A stretch of 41,188 nt of DNA, from positions 1-41,188 of the forward strand of contig ABYL01000061.1 in the NCBI GenBank assembly GCA_000173575.1, given 5' to 3'. Shown in pieces: positions 25,442 through 32,107 of this stretch (positions are counted from its first letter, which is position 1; each line of letters starts with the position of its first letter). The position numbers were made by a program, and so were the translations under genes. Below the pieces are notes generated by a model. It did not search any database, was not told where the DNA came from, and saw nothing but the letters and a program-made list of their open reading frames with translations. The DNA comes from Burkholderia sp. H160. Lineage in GTDB: Bacteria > Pseudomonadota > Gammaproteobacteria > Burkholderiales > Burkholderiaceae.

Positions 25442-26395
25442 TCAGATCTGCAGAACGTAGTCGGGCACCGGATGCAGATCGCAATTGCGGCCCGCTTTGG
25501 CGAGTTGCCCCGGCACGTCACGGCCGAGCAAGGCAGGCAATCCGCGCGACAGCGTGAGCAGCTTTGGCAGATCGATCCCGGTCGGGATGCCCATTTCGTC
25601 GCACAGGTTCACGAGGTCTTCGGTGCAGATGTTGCCCGACGCGCCCGGTGCGAACGGGCAGCCACCCAGGCCGCCGAGCGCCGCGTCAAAGCGGCGCGCG
25701 CCGGCTTCGTAAGCGGCGAGGACGTTGGCGAGGCCAAGGCCGCGCGTGTTATGAAAGTGCAGCGTGAGCGCCGCGGCCGGAAGCCGTTCGAGCACGCGCG
25801 CAACGAGCCGCGCGACCTGGCGCGGATTCGCCATGCCGGTCGTATCGGCGAGCGTGATGCCCGCGATGCCGATCTCGCGATACGTATCGACGATGCCGAT
25901 CACGCGGTCTTCGTCGATGCGGCCTTCGAACGGGCAACCGAACGCGGTCGCCACCGTCGCGTTGAGCCGCACGCCCGCGGCCATCGCGTGACGCACGATC
26001 TCGTCGAACGCTGCAAGCGACGACTCGCAGCTCATGCGCATGTTTGCGCGATTGTGGGTCTGGCTCGCGGACATCACGAGGTTCAACTCGTCGGCGCGCG
26101 CGGACAATGCGCGCTCGGCGCCCTTCAGATTCGGCACGAGCGCGACGTAGATCACGCCAGCGTGGCGCTCGATCTGCTGAAACACGGCCTCGCCGTCGCG
26201 CAACGCTGGAATCGCTTTTGGCGAGACGAAAGAGCCCGCCTCGATGCGCGTGAATCCGCAGGTGGATAGCGCGTTGATCAGCGCGATCTTGTCGGCGGTT
26301 TCGACCCACGTGGGCTCGATCTGCAGGCCGTCGCGCGGGGCGACCTCCTGCACGATCAGTGCGTCGAAACGGATTGGATCGATCGTGTCGCTCAT
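25442..26395 (-). CDS. Hydroxymethylglutaryl-CoA lyase-like aldolase
   Basis: A 317-residue TIM-barrel of the HMGL family. Catalytic residues line up with HMG-CoA lyase: Arg21-Asp22 in EVAPRDGLQIEP, the metal ligands HFH (213-215) in LTLHFHNTRG, the loop Cys246 in GGLGGCPFAPGASGN and Asn255. The usual reaction splits HMG-CoA into acetoacetate and acetyl-CoA; relatives cleave other 3-hydroxy-3-methyl acyl-CoAs such as citramalyl-CoA. Its start overlaps the stop of the CoA-transferase gene (ATGA at 26392-26395), so the two are translationally coupled and act in sequence: the transferase makes the CoA ester, this lyase cleaves it. Confidence 0.92.
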   Translation of the reverse strand: MSDTIDPIRFDALIVQEVAPRDGLQIEPTWVETADKIALINALSTCGFTRIEAGSFVSPKAIPALRDGEAVFQQIERHAGVIYVALVPNLKGAERALSARADELNLVMSASQTHNRANMRMSCESSLAAFDEIVRHAMAAGVRLNATVATAFGCPFEGRIDEDRVIGIVDTYREIGIAGITLADTTGMANPRQVARLVARVLERLPAAALTLHFHNTRGLGLANVLAAYEAGARRFDAALGGLGGCPFAPGASGNICTEDLVNLCDEMGIPTGIDLPKLLTLSRGLPALLGRDVPGQLAKAGRNCDLHPVPDYVLQI

Positions 26396-27585
26396 TGCAC
26401 GGCTCCCTCGCGACGTAGCCGCTCGATGTCTTCGACCGCGAATCCAAGCTCGCTTAGCACGCTGCCGGTGTGCTCGCCGAGCGTCGGCCCTTGCCAGCGG
26501 ACTTCGCCCGGCGTGTCCGACAGCTTCGGCACGATGCCCGGCATCTTCACCGACGCGCCGCCCGGCAACTGCGCCTGCAGCAACATGTCGCGCGCCTGGT
26601 AATGCGGATCGGCGACGATGTCCGCCACCGAATAGATGCGCCCTGACGGCACTTCGGCACGTTCGAGCGCGGCCAGCACGTCTTCGGTCGCGTGATGCGA
26701 AGTCCACGCGGTAATCGCCTCGTCGAGCATCGCAACCTGCTTCACGCGGCCGTCGTTGTGCGCGAGCGCGGGATCGTCGGCAAGATCGGGGCGGCCGATC
26801 AGATGCATCAGGCGCTTGAAGATCGGATCGCTGTTGCCCGCGATCACGACATAGCCATCGTCCTCGGTGCGATACGTGTTCGACGGCGCGATGCCAGGCA
26901 GCGCGCCACCGCTGCGCTCGCGCACATGACCGAGCAGGTCGTATTCGGGCACGAGGCTTTCCATCAGATTGAACACGCTCTCGACGAGCGACACGTCCAC
27001 TACCTGGCCTTCGCCCTGCCCCGTCTTCACGTACAGCAGCGACATCAGCGCGCCGATCACGCCATGCAGCGACGCGAGCGAATCGCCGAGACTCACGCCG
27101 ACGCGTGCCGGTGCGCCATCGACTTCTCCGGTCGTGTAGCGGATGCCGCCCATCGCCTCGCCGATCGCGCCGAAGCCTGGCCGGTCGCGATACGGACCAG
27201 ACTGGCCATAGCCGGAGATACGCACCATCGTCAGCTTCGGATTGAGCGCATGCAGCACGTTCCAGCCGAGGCCGAGCTTTTCGAGCGCACCAGGGCGCAG
27301 GTTTTCGATGACGACGTCGGCATCGGCGGCAAGGCGCTTGACGACCTCGACGCCATCCGGCGATTTCAGGTTCACGCAGACGGACTTCTTGTTGCGCGAC
27401 TGCAGATACCACCACAGCGACGTGCCTTCATGCAGCTTGCGCCATTTGCGAAGGGGATCGCCGGTTTCAGGCGCTTCGATCTTGATCACGTCGGCGCCGA
27501 ACTCGGCCATCAGACGCGCGGCGAACGGCGCGGCGATGAGGGTGCCGATCTCGACGACGCGAATACCTTGCAGTGGTCCACCCAT
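26392..27585 (-). CDS. Family III CoA-transferase (CaiB/BaiF)
   Basis: A 397-residue enzyme. The N-terminus MGGPLQGIRVVEIGTLIAAP, the segment ADVIKIEAPETGDPLR, VCVNLKSPDG and ENLRPGALEKLGLG are family hallmarks. The acyl-enzyme Asp is most likely Asp168 in VSLGDSLASLHG. It moves CoA from a donor such as succinyl-CoA to a carboxylic acid. GGAG lies eight bases before the ATG at 27585. It is coupled to the lyase downstream and about 100 bases behind the LysR gene. The set resembles succinyl-CoA-dependent routes for citramalate, itaconate or 3-hydroxy-3-methylglutarate; the exact acid is inference. Confidence 0.93.
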   Translation of the reverse strand: MGGPLQGIRVVEIGTLIAAPFAARLMAEFGADVIKIEAPETGDPLRKWRKLHEGTSLWWYLQSRNKKSVCVNLKSPDGVEVVKRLAADADVVIENLRPGALEKLGLGWNVLHALNPKLTMVRISGYGQSGPYRDRPGFGAIGEAMGGIRYTTGEVDGAPARVGVSLGDSLASLHGVIGALMSLLYVKTGQGEGQVVDVSLVESVFNLMESLVPEYDLLGHVRERSGGALPGIAPSNTYRTEDDGYVVIAGNSDPIFKRLMHLIGRPDLADDPALAHNDGRVKQVAMLDEAITAWTSHHATEDVLAALERAEVPSGRIYSVADIVADPHYQARDMLLQAQLPGGASVKMPGIVPKLSDTPGEVRWQGPTLGEHTGSVLSELGFAVEDIERLRREGAVQ

Positions 27586-27668
27586 ATTGCTGTCTCCGAA
27601 CTCGTTTCGTGTTGGGAGACAGCTTAGGAGCGGCGTGGCGGCGGCGTCCAACCGCAATTCGCCAACGA

Positions 27669-27682
27669 CCGTTCGCGAACGG
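27669..27682. promoter_or_regulatory. Perfect 14-bp palindrome between LysR and CoA-transferase genes
   Basis: CCGTTCGCGAACGG, flanked by TTCGCC (27658-27663) and GGCGAA (27681-27686). It lies eight bases after the LysR stop and 84 bases before the CoA-transferase start. It may be the LysR operator for the operon; there is no T-run, so a terminator is less likely. Confidence 0.5.
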
Positions 27683-27689
27683 CGAACGC

Positions 27690-28679
27690 TCAGCGGCGGC
27701 CGCGGGCTCGGCGCGAAGCATTGGTCACGGTGGGAGCGGGCTCGGTTTGAGCGTCTTCTGCCGATTCCCGCGCCTCGACCGTGCGCAGATGATCGAACAG
27801 CAGCCGGCTCACCGGTGACAACGCATCGACATCGCGCGCGACGAGCACGAGGCTGCGCTCGGCCCAATCGTCGTCGAACGGCATGCCGACCAGACCGAGC
27901 GGGCGGCCCATCAGCTGATAGACCTTCTGCGGCAAGACGCCCACGCCCATGCCGGCCTGCACCATCCGGCAGACCGCGTCGAAGCCCGGCACGTGGATGC
28001 GCAGCCGCAGCGGCTTGCCGGCCTGGCGCGCGGCGAGGTGCGTGCGCGCATTGATCGAGCTCGCCGAATGCAGGCCGACGTGATCGCCATCGAGCGTTTC
28101 GGCGAACGCGATGCTCGTGCGTGCCGCGAGCGGATGATCGTCGCGCATCACGATCACTAGCGAATCGCGCCGGTAGTGCTCGACGTGCAGCTCGCGCGTA
28201 TCGGCGTCGCCGGAACAGATGCCGAGATCGGCGAGGCTTTCATCGATGGCCTTGACGACGCCGCCGCTCGGCCGCTCCTCGAGGTCGACCTTCACGCGCT
28301 CGTGCAGAGACTGGAACGCGCGCAGGTCTTCGGGCAAAAATTCGACGATCGCCGACAGGTTCGCCATCATCCGCACATAGCCGAGCACGCCGCTCGCATG
28401 GCCGGCGAGTTCGATGCCGATGCTCTCGATATCGCGCAGCACCCGGCGCGCGTGATGCAGCAACGTCTCTCCAGCCGGCGTCAGCGTCATGCCGCGCGCG
28501 TTGCGCTGGAACAGCGACGCGCCGACCGCCTGTTCGAGTTCGAGCAGCCGCTTGCTCGCGGCGGACACGGCGATTGCCTCACGCTCGGCGGCACGCGTGA
28601 GCGTGCCTTCTTCGAAGACCGCGAGGAAGAGTTGCAGTGTGGTGAGGTCGAGCTTGCGGAGCAGGTTTTTGATGACCAT
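27690..28679 (-). CDS. LysR family transcriptional regulator
   Basis: A 329-residue LTTR. The winged helix-turn-helix spans residues ~10-70: LTTLQLFLAVFEEGTLTRAA, AIAVSAASKRLLELEQAVGA and SLFQRNARGMTLTPAGE. A periplasmic-binding-like effector domain follows (VRMMANLSAIVEFLPEDL, DLGICSGD, GMGVGVLPQKV). It has a basic, low-complexity C-terminal tail ending RRARGRR. Unusually it is oriented with, and directly upstream of, the operon it probably regulates rather than divergent from it. Its stop is 104 bases from the CoA-transferase start, and its own start is only 21 bases from the end of the toxin gene. Confidence 0.92.
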   Translation of the reverse strand: MVIKNLLRKLDLTTLQLFLAVFEEGTLTRAAEREAIAVSAASKRLLELEQAVGASLFQRNARGMTLTPAGETLLHHARRVLRDIESIGIELAGHASGVLGYVRMMANLSAIVEFLPEDLRAFQSLHERVKVDLEERPSGGVVKAIDESLADLGICSGDADTRELHVEHYRRDSLVIVMRDDHPLAARTSIAFAETLDGDHVGLHSASSINARTHLAARQAGKPLRLRIHVPGFDAVCRMVQAGMGVGVLPQKVYQLMGRPLGLVGMPFDDDWAERSLVLVARDVDALSPVSRLLFDHLRTVEARESAEDAQTEPAPTVTNASRRARGRR

Positions 28680-28700
28680 GGGTCGGCGACGGCAGTTCGG

Positions 28701-29009
28701 TCAGTGATAATCATCCTCTAGCTGATTGCGCACCGCCAGCACGGTTACGGTTTGGCTATCGTCGATTTCGAACAGCGCGACGTAGGCGGCGCGGCCAAAC
28801 GGGATCAGCAGCTCGCGCAAAAACGGCGTATCGCGCTGGACCTTTCGGCAAGTGAACGGTGATGTGCGCGGCGTGGCAATACCATCGCGGATGGCTTGCA
28901 AGGCGCGTTCGGCGAGCGGGAAATCTATGTCGTCCCGCTCGAGGATGAAGTCATACAGTCTCTGCAGGTCCGCCGCCGCGGCGCGTGTGAAACGTACCTG
29001 ATACGTCAT
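28701..29009 (-). CDS. ParE/RelE superfamily toxin
   Basis: A 102-residue toxin. It has the fold pattern of ParE: VRFTRAAAADLQRLYDFI, a central helix LAERALQAIRDGI, then the strand and C-terminus RELLIPFGRAAYVALFEI and VTVLAVRNQLEDDYH, close to the VxxLAVRHxxEDDY ending of the family. ParE toxins inhibit gyrase and RelE types cut mRNA on the ribosome; the ending suggests ParE. Its ATG overlaps the antitoxin stop (ATGA at 29006-29009), the standard coupled arrangement. All conserved strands appear intact, so it is probably functional. Confidence 0.93.
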   Translation of the reverse strand: MTYQVRFTRAAAADLQRLYDFILERDDIDFPLAERALQAIRDGIATPRTSPFTCRKVQRDTPFLRELLIPFGRAAYVALFEIDDSQTVTVLAVRNQLEDDYH

Positions 29010-29290
29010 CGGTGCTTCTTCGCGCGGGCCTTTGCTTTTGCTTCGCCGAGCCGTGTTTCGAGACCGGCGAACACATCGTCGGCTGAGACGTAGTCGCCGC
29101 TTTGCTTCGCTTCAGCACGCGACTCGAGCCCGCGCGCGACGAACTCACGCCGATTCAGGCGCCGCGCGATGTTGTCGCGGATCGCCTGCTCGACGAAACT
29201 GGACAGGCTTTCGCCGTCCTGCAGCACGTCTTCGGCCGCGGCCCGCAGCCCGGGCTCGACCCGCACCGACGGAAAAGTAGCGCTTTTCAT
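29006..29290 (-). CDS. ParD-like antitoxin (ribbon-helix-helix)
   Basis: A 94-residue partner. The N-terminal strand SATFPSVRVEPGLRAAAE and helices ESLSSFVEQAIRDNIARR form a ribbon-helix-helix DNA-binding unit. The C-terminal part (AKQSGDYVSADDVFAGLETR) is the toxin-wrapping tail seen in this class. The ATG at 29290 (or 29293) follows GGAG. It is transcribed first, from a promoter whose -10 lies beside a palindrome (29301-29322), giving autorepression by the complex. Confidence 0.92.
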   Translation of the reverse strand: MKSATFPSVRVEPGLRAAAEDVLQDGESLSSFVEQAIRDNIARRLNRREFVARGLESRAEAKQSGDYVSADDVFAGLETRLGEAKAKARAKKHR

Positions 29291-29300
29291 CATTCGCTCC

Positions 29301-29326
29301 ATGCATCGCATCTGCGATGCATTATA
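29301..29326 (-). promoter_or_regulatory. Toxin-antitoxin operator/promoter
   Basis: A near-perfect palindrome with 10-bp arms ATGCATCGCA/TGCGATGCAT and a two-base spacer (29301-29322), next to a consensus -10 TATAAT on the minus strand (29321-29326). The transcription start would fall inside the palindrome, eleven or more bases upstream of the antitoxin ATG. Confidence 0.75.
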
Positions 29327-29376
29327 TGGCGTGAGAAAATCGTCGACTCTGCAAGCCAACGATCACAAGGAACGAC

Positions 29377-30135
29377 ATGACCTCCTCTTCTCCGATTCGC
29401 GCGATCGTCACCGGTCATACGCGCGGCCTGGGCGCGGCGCTCGTCGAACAACTGCTCGCGCGCAACGTCACGGTGCTGGGTCTGTCGCGCTCGCGGCACG
29501 CCGAACTGAAGGCGCGCTTTCCCGCACAGCTCGAAGAGATCGAGGTGCCGCTGGCCGAGCCCGCGCGCGTCGCGCAATGGATCGCCACCGACGCATTGCG
29601 CAACTTCGTGCGCGGCGCACAGACGGCGCTGCTGATCAACAACGCGGGCATGGTGCAGCCGATCGGTCCCATCGAAGGACAGGACGCGGCTATCGTCGGG
29701 GACGCGGTGAGCCTGAACGTCGCGACGCCGCTGATGCTCGCGAGCGCGCTCGCCGCCGCGGCCGTCGACGCGACCGACCGGCGCGTCGTACACATTTCGA
29801 GCGGCGCGGCGCGCAATGCGTATGCGGGCTGGAGCATCTACTGCGCGACGAAGGCCGCGCTCGATCATCACGCGCGCGCCGTCGCGCTCGACGCGAATCG
29901 CACGCTGCGCATCTGCAGCCTCGCGCCGGGCGTGATCGATACGGACATGCAGGCGCAGATCCGCGGCAGCGGCGAAGAGCAATTCCCGATGCGCGCGCGC
30001 TTCGACGACCTGAAACGCAACGCTCAACTGTCGACGCCCGAGCAATGCGCGGCGCAACTGATCGACTACGCCCTTAGCGATGCGTTCGGGCAAAATCCGG
30101 TCGCGGACCTTCGCGAGATCGCGAAATCGGCCTGA
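29377..30135 (+). CDS. Short-chain dehydrogenase/reductase
   Basis: A 252-residue classical SDR, NADPH-type by its N-terminus. The cofactor motif is TGHTRGLG (12-19), NNAG is at 88-91, and the catalytic residues are Ser141/142 with Tyr155 and Lys159 in IYCATKAA. The LSRSRH loop after strand two is basic, favouring NADP. The overall layout is closest to sepiapterin/benzil-reductase-like SDRs. Substrate unknown. AAGGA precedes the ATG. It is divergent from the toxin-antitoxin pair and followed by the repeat cluster. Confidence 0.92.
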   Translation: MTSSSPIRAIVTGHTRGLGAALVEQLLARNVTVLGLSRSRHAELKARFPAQLEEIEVPLAEPARVAQWIATDALRNFVRGAQTALLINNAGMVQPIGPIEGQDAAIVGDAVSLNVATPLMLASALAAAAVDATDRRVVHISSGAARNAYAGWSIYCATKAALDHHARAVALDANRTLRICSLAPGVIDTDMQAQIRGSGEEQFPMRARFDDLKRNAQLSTPEQCAAQLIDYALSDAFGQNPVADLREIAKSA

Positions 30136-30915
30136 TCGGGCTGTTGCTACCGCGTTTCTACGCTCCCGAAAATCCTCACCTCAGGCACGGAGCGGCTGCG
30201 GATCGGCGTCAGATGACGTCGCCAATGCTCCCGAAAAGCCTCACCTTTGTGGTGAAAAGAGGGGTCAAGGGCGTACTTCGGCGAGCGCGTGACTACTCTC
30301 GGACACCGCTCCCGAAAACGCTCACCTTCGATCGAACCCGGCCGGTTCGCTTCGCCGATGCCGGCCGTGCGTGCGGCAGATCGCCTGGACATTCAACGAC
30401 TTACGTCACACAGCCGGCGAACGGCGAGCGCGATGGATGTCGTGGTTCGCGACTGCATGACTCGCCTTTTGCGCATCAATAACGCGTGCAGCCGACCGAT
30501 GCAGCATCCACGACTCCCGAATATCCTCACCTATTGGCGAACAGGCAAAGATGCGCATTCCCGCTAGCGTCTTGCCACGCGGTTTGTCCGGTTTTTGGCG
30601 TGGCCGGTTAGTTGCAAAAGAACCGCCCGCGCGCGGCTCCCCGAAAATCCTCACCTTTCGCACTTCTCGCACCGTCCAGACGACTCCCGAATTCCCTCAC
30701 CTTCAGTTTTGAAGTGCGCGTACAGGTGCGCATATTCTCACCTCGGCGGCTCCCGAATCTTCTCACCTATGGGTATCGAGCCGTTCGCCGCAGAATATAA
30801 TCGGAGCCAACGGTCGATTACTCGTCGCGAGGCTGCAGCGCACTGTGTCGCCTCTTCCCCGCTGGCATTACGCAGCTCGAACGGCAGTTCCTGACAATCC
30901 GGCAAAGGAGGAAGA
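30136..30915. other. Gene-less stretch filled with the 19-bp repeat
   Basis: About 780 bases without a credible gene; frames on both strands are short and their residues come from the repeats. Seven full copies and one half copy of the dispersed repeat lie here. Confidence 0.8.
30163..30768 (-). repeat. Cluster of seven full and one half copy of the 19-bp repeat
   Basis: Plus-strand reading CTCCCGAAAATCCTCACCT and variants at 30163-30181, 30228-30246, 30309-30327, 30514-30532, 30637-30656 (one extra C), 30684-30702 and 30750-30768. A right half (ATTCTCACCT) ends at 30743. The outer blocks CTCCCGAA and CTCACCT are fixed; the three or four central bases vary. Distances between starts are irregular (65, 81, 205, 123, 47, 66), so this is not a CRISPR array or a simple tandem repeat. 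Confidence 0.92.
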
Positions 30916-31296
30916 ATGAAAACAAACGGCGCGAGCAGAATCATCGGCGCGTTGTTCGCGGTGGCCATCGCGAGTTGCGCGACCTATGCGAACGCACAGA
31001 CCGGCGGCATGCCGAACGACGCGTCGATGCAAAGCCAGCCGGCGGCCGCGGCTTCGAATCGGAACAACAACCGGTCCGACAGCGCGATTGTCCGCGACGT
31101 CCGCCGCGCATTCACGCGCACGACGAGCCTCAATACGGCAAACATTCACGTCGCGGCCCGCCACGGCACTGTGACGCTGACCGGCACGGTGCCGCGGGAA
31201 TCGCAAATCGAGCGGGCCGGCAACGCCGCAAGTTCGGTTCGCGGCGTCAGCAGCGTGCAGAACCAGCTGACGGTGCGACGGGGCGCCGGCGATTGA
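30916..31296 (+). CDS. BON-domain periplasmic protein
   Basis: A 126-residue exported protein. The signal peptide is about residues 1-27 (IIGALFAVAIASCATYANAQ, cleavage after ANA). An Asn/Gln/Ala-rich linker follows, then one BON domain from ~55: DSAIVRDVRRAFTRTTSLNT, NIHVAARHGTVTLTGTVPRE, AASSVRGVSSVQNQLTV. BON domains (OsmY-type) bind phospholipid and occur in envelope stress proteins. The ribosome-binding site AAAGGAGG is strong. OsmY usually has two BON domains; this one has a single copy. Confidence 0.9.
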   Translation: MKTNGASRIIGALFAVAIASCATYANAQTGGMPNDASMQSQPAAAASNRNNNRSDSAIVRDVRRAFTRTTSLNTANIHVAARHGTVTLTGTVPRESQIERAGNAASSVRGVSSVQNQLTVRRGAGD

Positions 31297-31767
31297 GCAT
31301 TGCTGGCGGCATCGGTCGGATGGATCGATGTCGCCTGTTCGACCTTCCCTTCATTCAGCGTGTGCAACGTGGCGCGCCGCACACTTTTTCTGCTCTGCTT
31401 ACGAAACAGGTTGACCTCCGCGGAAAGCGCCCCCTAGAATAAAAAAATCATCATCAATGGGGCTCGCGCCTTGGACACCTGCAGTAGCCGACTTTCTAAC
31501 AAACTCGCTGCCTGACCAGCAGGACGTCCGCGCTTTCTTCATCAGCCGCCGTCTTGCCAGCAGGCAGACGGTGCGCGCCGCAGTCTCTTCCCGTGCACCT
31601 TTAGTAACGTCGTATCCGCATGTCAGGAACGCCGCGTTCAAACGCGTCCCTACGCTGATACGGCATCGTCGTATCGCGAGCCTCGCGAATGCGTGGATAA
31701 ACACGCGCGTAGCAGACGTGCGTAGCGAACGTACGCAGTACCCGCTACACGCCGACAAGGAACCGCC
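31297..31767. other. Long upstream region of the NRAMP-like gene
   Basis: No credible gene: the frame at 31457-31804 lacks a ribosome-binding site and recognisable sequence. It is likely the promoter and the first part of the transporter leader. It contains an A-run at 31441-31447 and a hairpin TGCGTA/TACGCA (31719-31724 with 31732-31737). Confidence 0.45.
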
Positions 31768-31833
31768 ATGCCAGACAGTGACAGTTATCCCTTATGCCGC
31801 TTAGCCGTTCTATTAACTGAGGAAAGCAAGTAG
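31768..31833 (+). CDS. Candidate leader peptide 1 (21 codons) of the NRAMP-like transporter
   Basis: The short ORF starts with MPDSDSYPLC and ends EESK then TAG. Its ribosome-binding site AAGGAA lies five bases before the ATG. The first residues are proline- and acid-rich, like the start of the enterobacterial MgtL leader peptide, whose acidic/proline residues let low magnesium destabilise the translating ribosome. The stop codon (31831-31833) is part of the 5' arm of the closing stem of the RNA structure that follows. That its translation is regulatory is inference; the ORF and its ribosome-binding site are directly visible. Confidence 0.55.
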   Translation: MPDSDSYPLCRLAVLLTEESK

Positions 31834-31919
31834 ACCTTCACCGCCGCGCCCGGACTTTCGCGGCCTCCGTGTCTGCTGGCTTTTCACCAGCGCGTCGAAA
31901 CAGGCGCACGGAGCTACTT
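31828..31919 (+). promoter_or_regulatory. Structured RNA leader (three-way junction) over a ribosome-binding site
   Basis: Four perfect stems can be drawn: P1 AAGTAG (31828-31833)/CTACTT (31914-31919), P2 GCCGCG (31843-31848)/CGCGGC (31859-31864), P3 CTCCGTG (31865-31871)/CACGGAG (31907-31913), and inside P3 a hairpin GCTGG (31875-31879)/CCAGC (31887-31891). P2 abuts P3, and P3 abuts P1, as in a compact junction. The GGAG serving the next small ORF is the 3' half of P3, and its start codon follows P1 by one base. I do not recognise it as a known riboswitch class. Confidence 0.55.
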
Positions 31920-31920
31920 C

Positions 31921-32061
31921 ATGCAATTCGGCCTCCTTCTCTCGCAGTTCCCGCACGTGCAGGAAGCCCGCGCCTTTTACGACGCCCTGCTGACGCTGCA
32001 CGTCCGCGACCCGCATCAGATCGTCGCGTTCTGGCGGCGTCTGACGTCGCGCGTTGCATAG
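31921..32061 (+). CDS. Candidate leader ORF 2 (46 codons) of the NRAMP-like transporter
   Basis: The 46-residue ORF begins MQFGLLLSQFPHVQEARAFY and ends FWRRLTSRVA. Its GGAG (31910-31913) is seven bases before the ATG but is locked in stem P3 of the upstream RNA structure, with stem P1 covering the gap. It ends 46 bases before the transporter start. The product is amphipathic with no membrane span and resembles no family I know. It may be a regulatory uORF or a genuine small protein. Confidence 0.5.
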   Translation: MQFGLLLSQFPHVQEARAFYDALLTLHVRDPHQIVAFWRRLTSRVA

Positions 32062-32107
32062 CGTTTCGCGATCCGTCCTTCAACAAATACAACCAGGAGA
32101 GAACGAC

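Noticed and set aside
30163-30768. CRISPR array
   Set aside because: Repeats are 19 bp with variable centres and irregular spacing of 47-205 bases; no cas genes.
31457-31804. Plus-strand frame of 115 codons upstream of the NRAMP-like gene
   Set aside because: No ribosome-binding site and shadow-like composition; the short ORF at 31768-31833 in another frame has much better signals.
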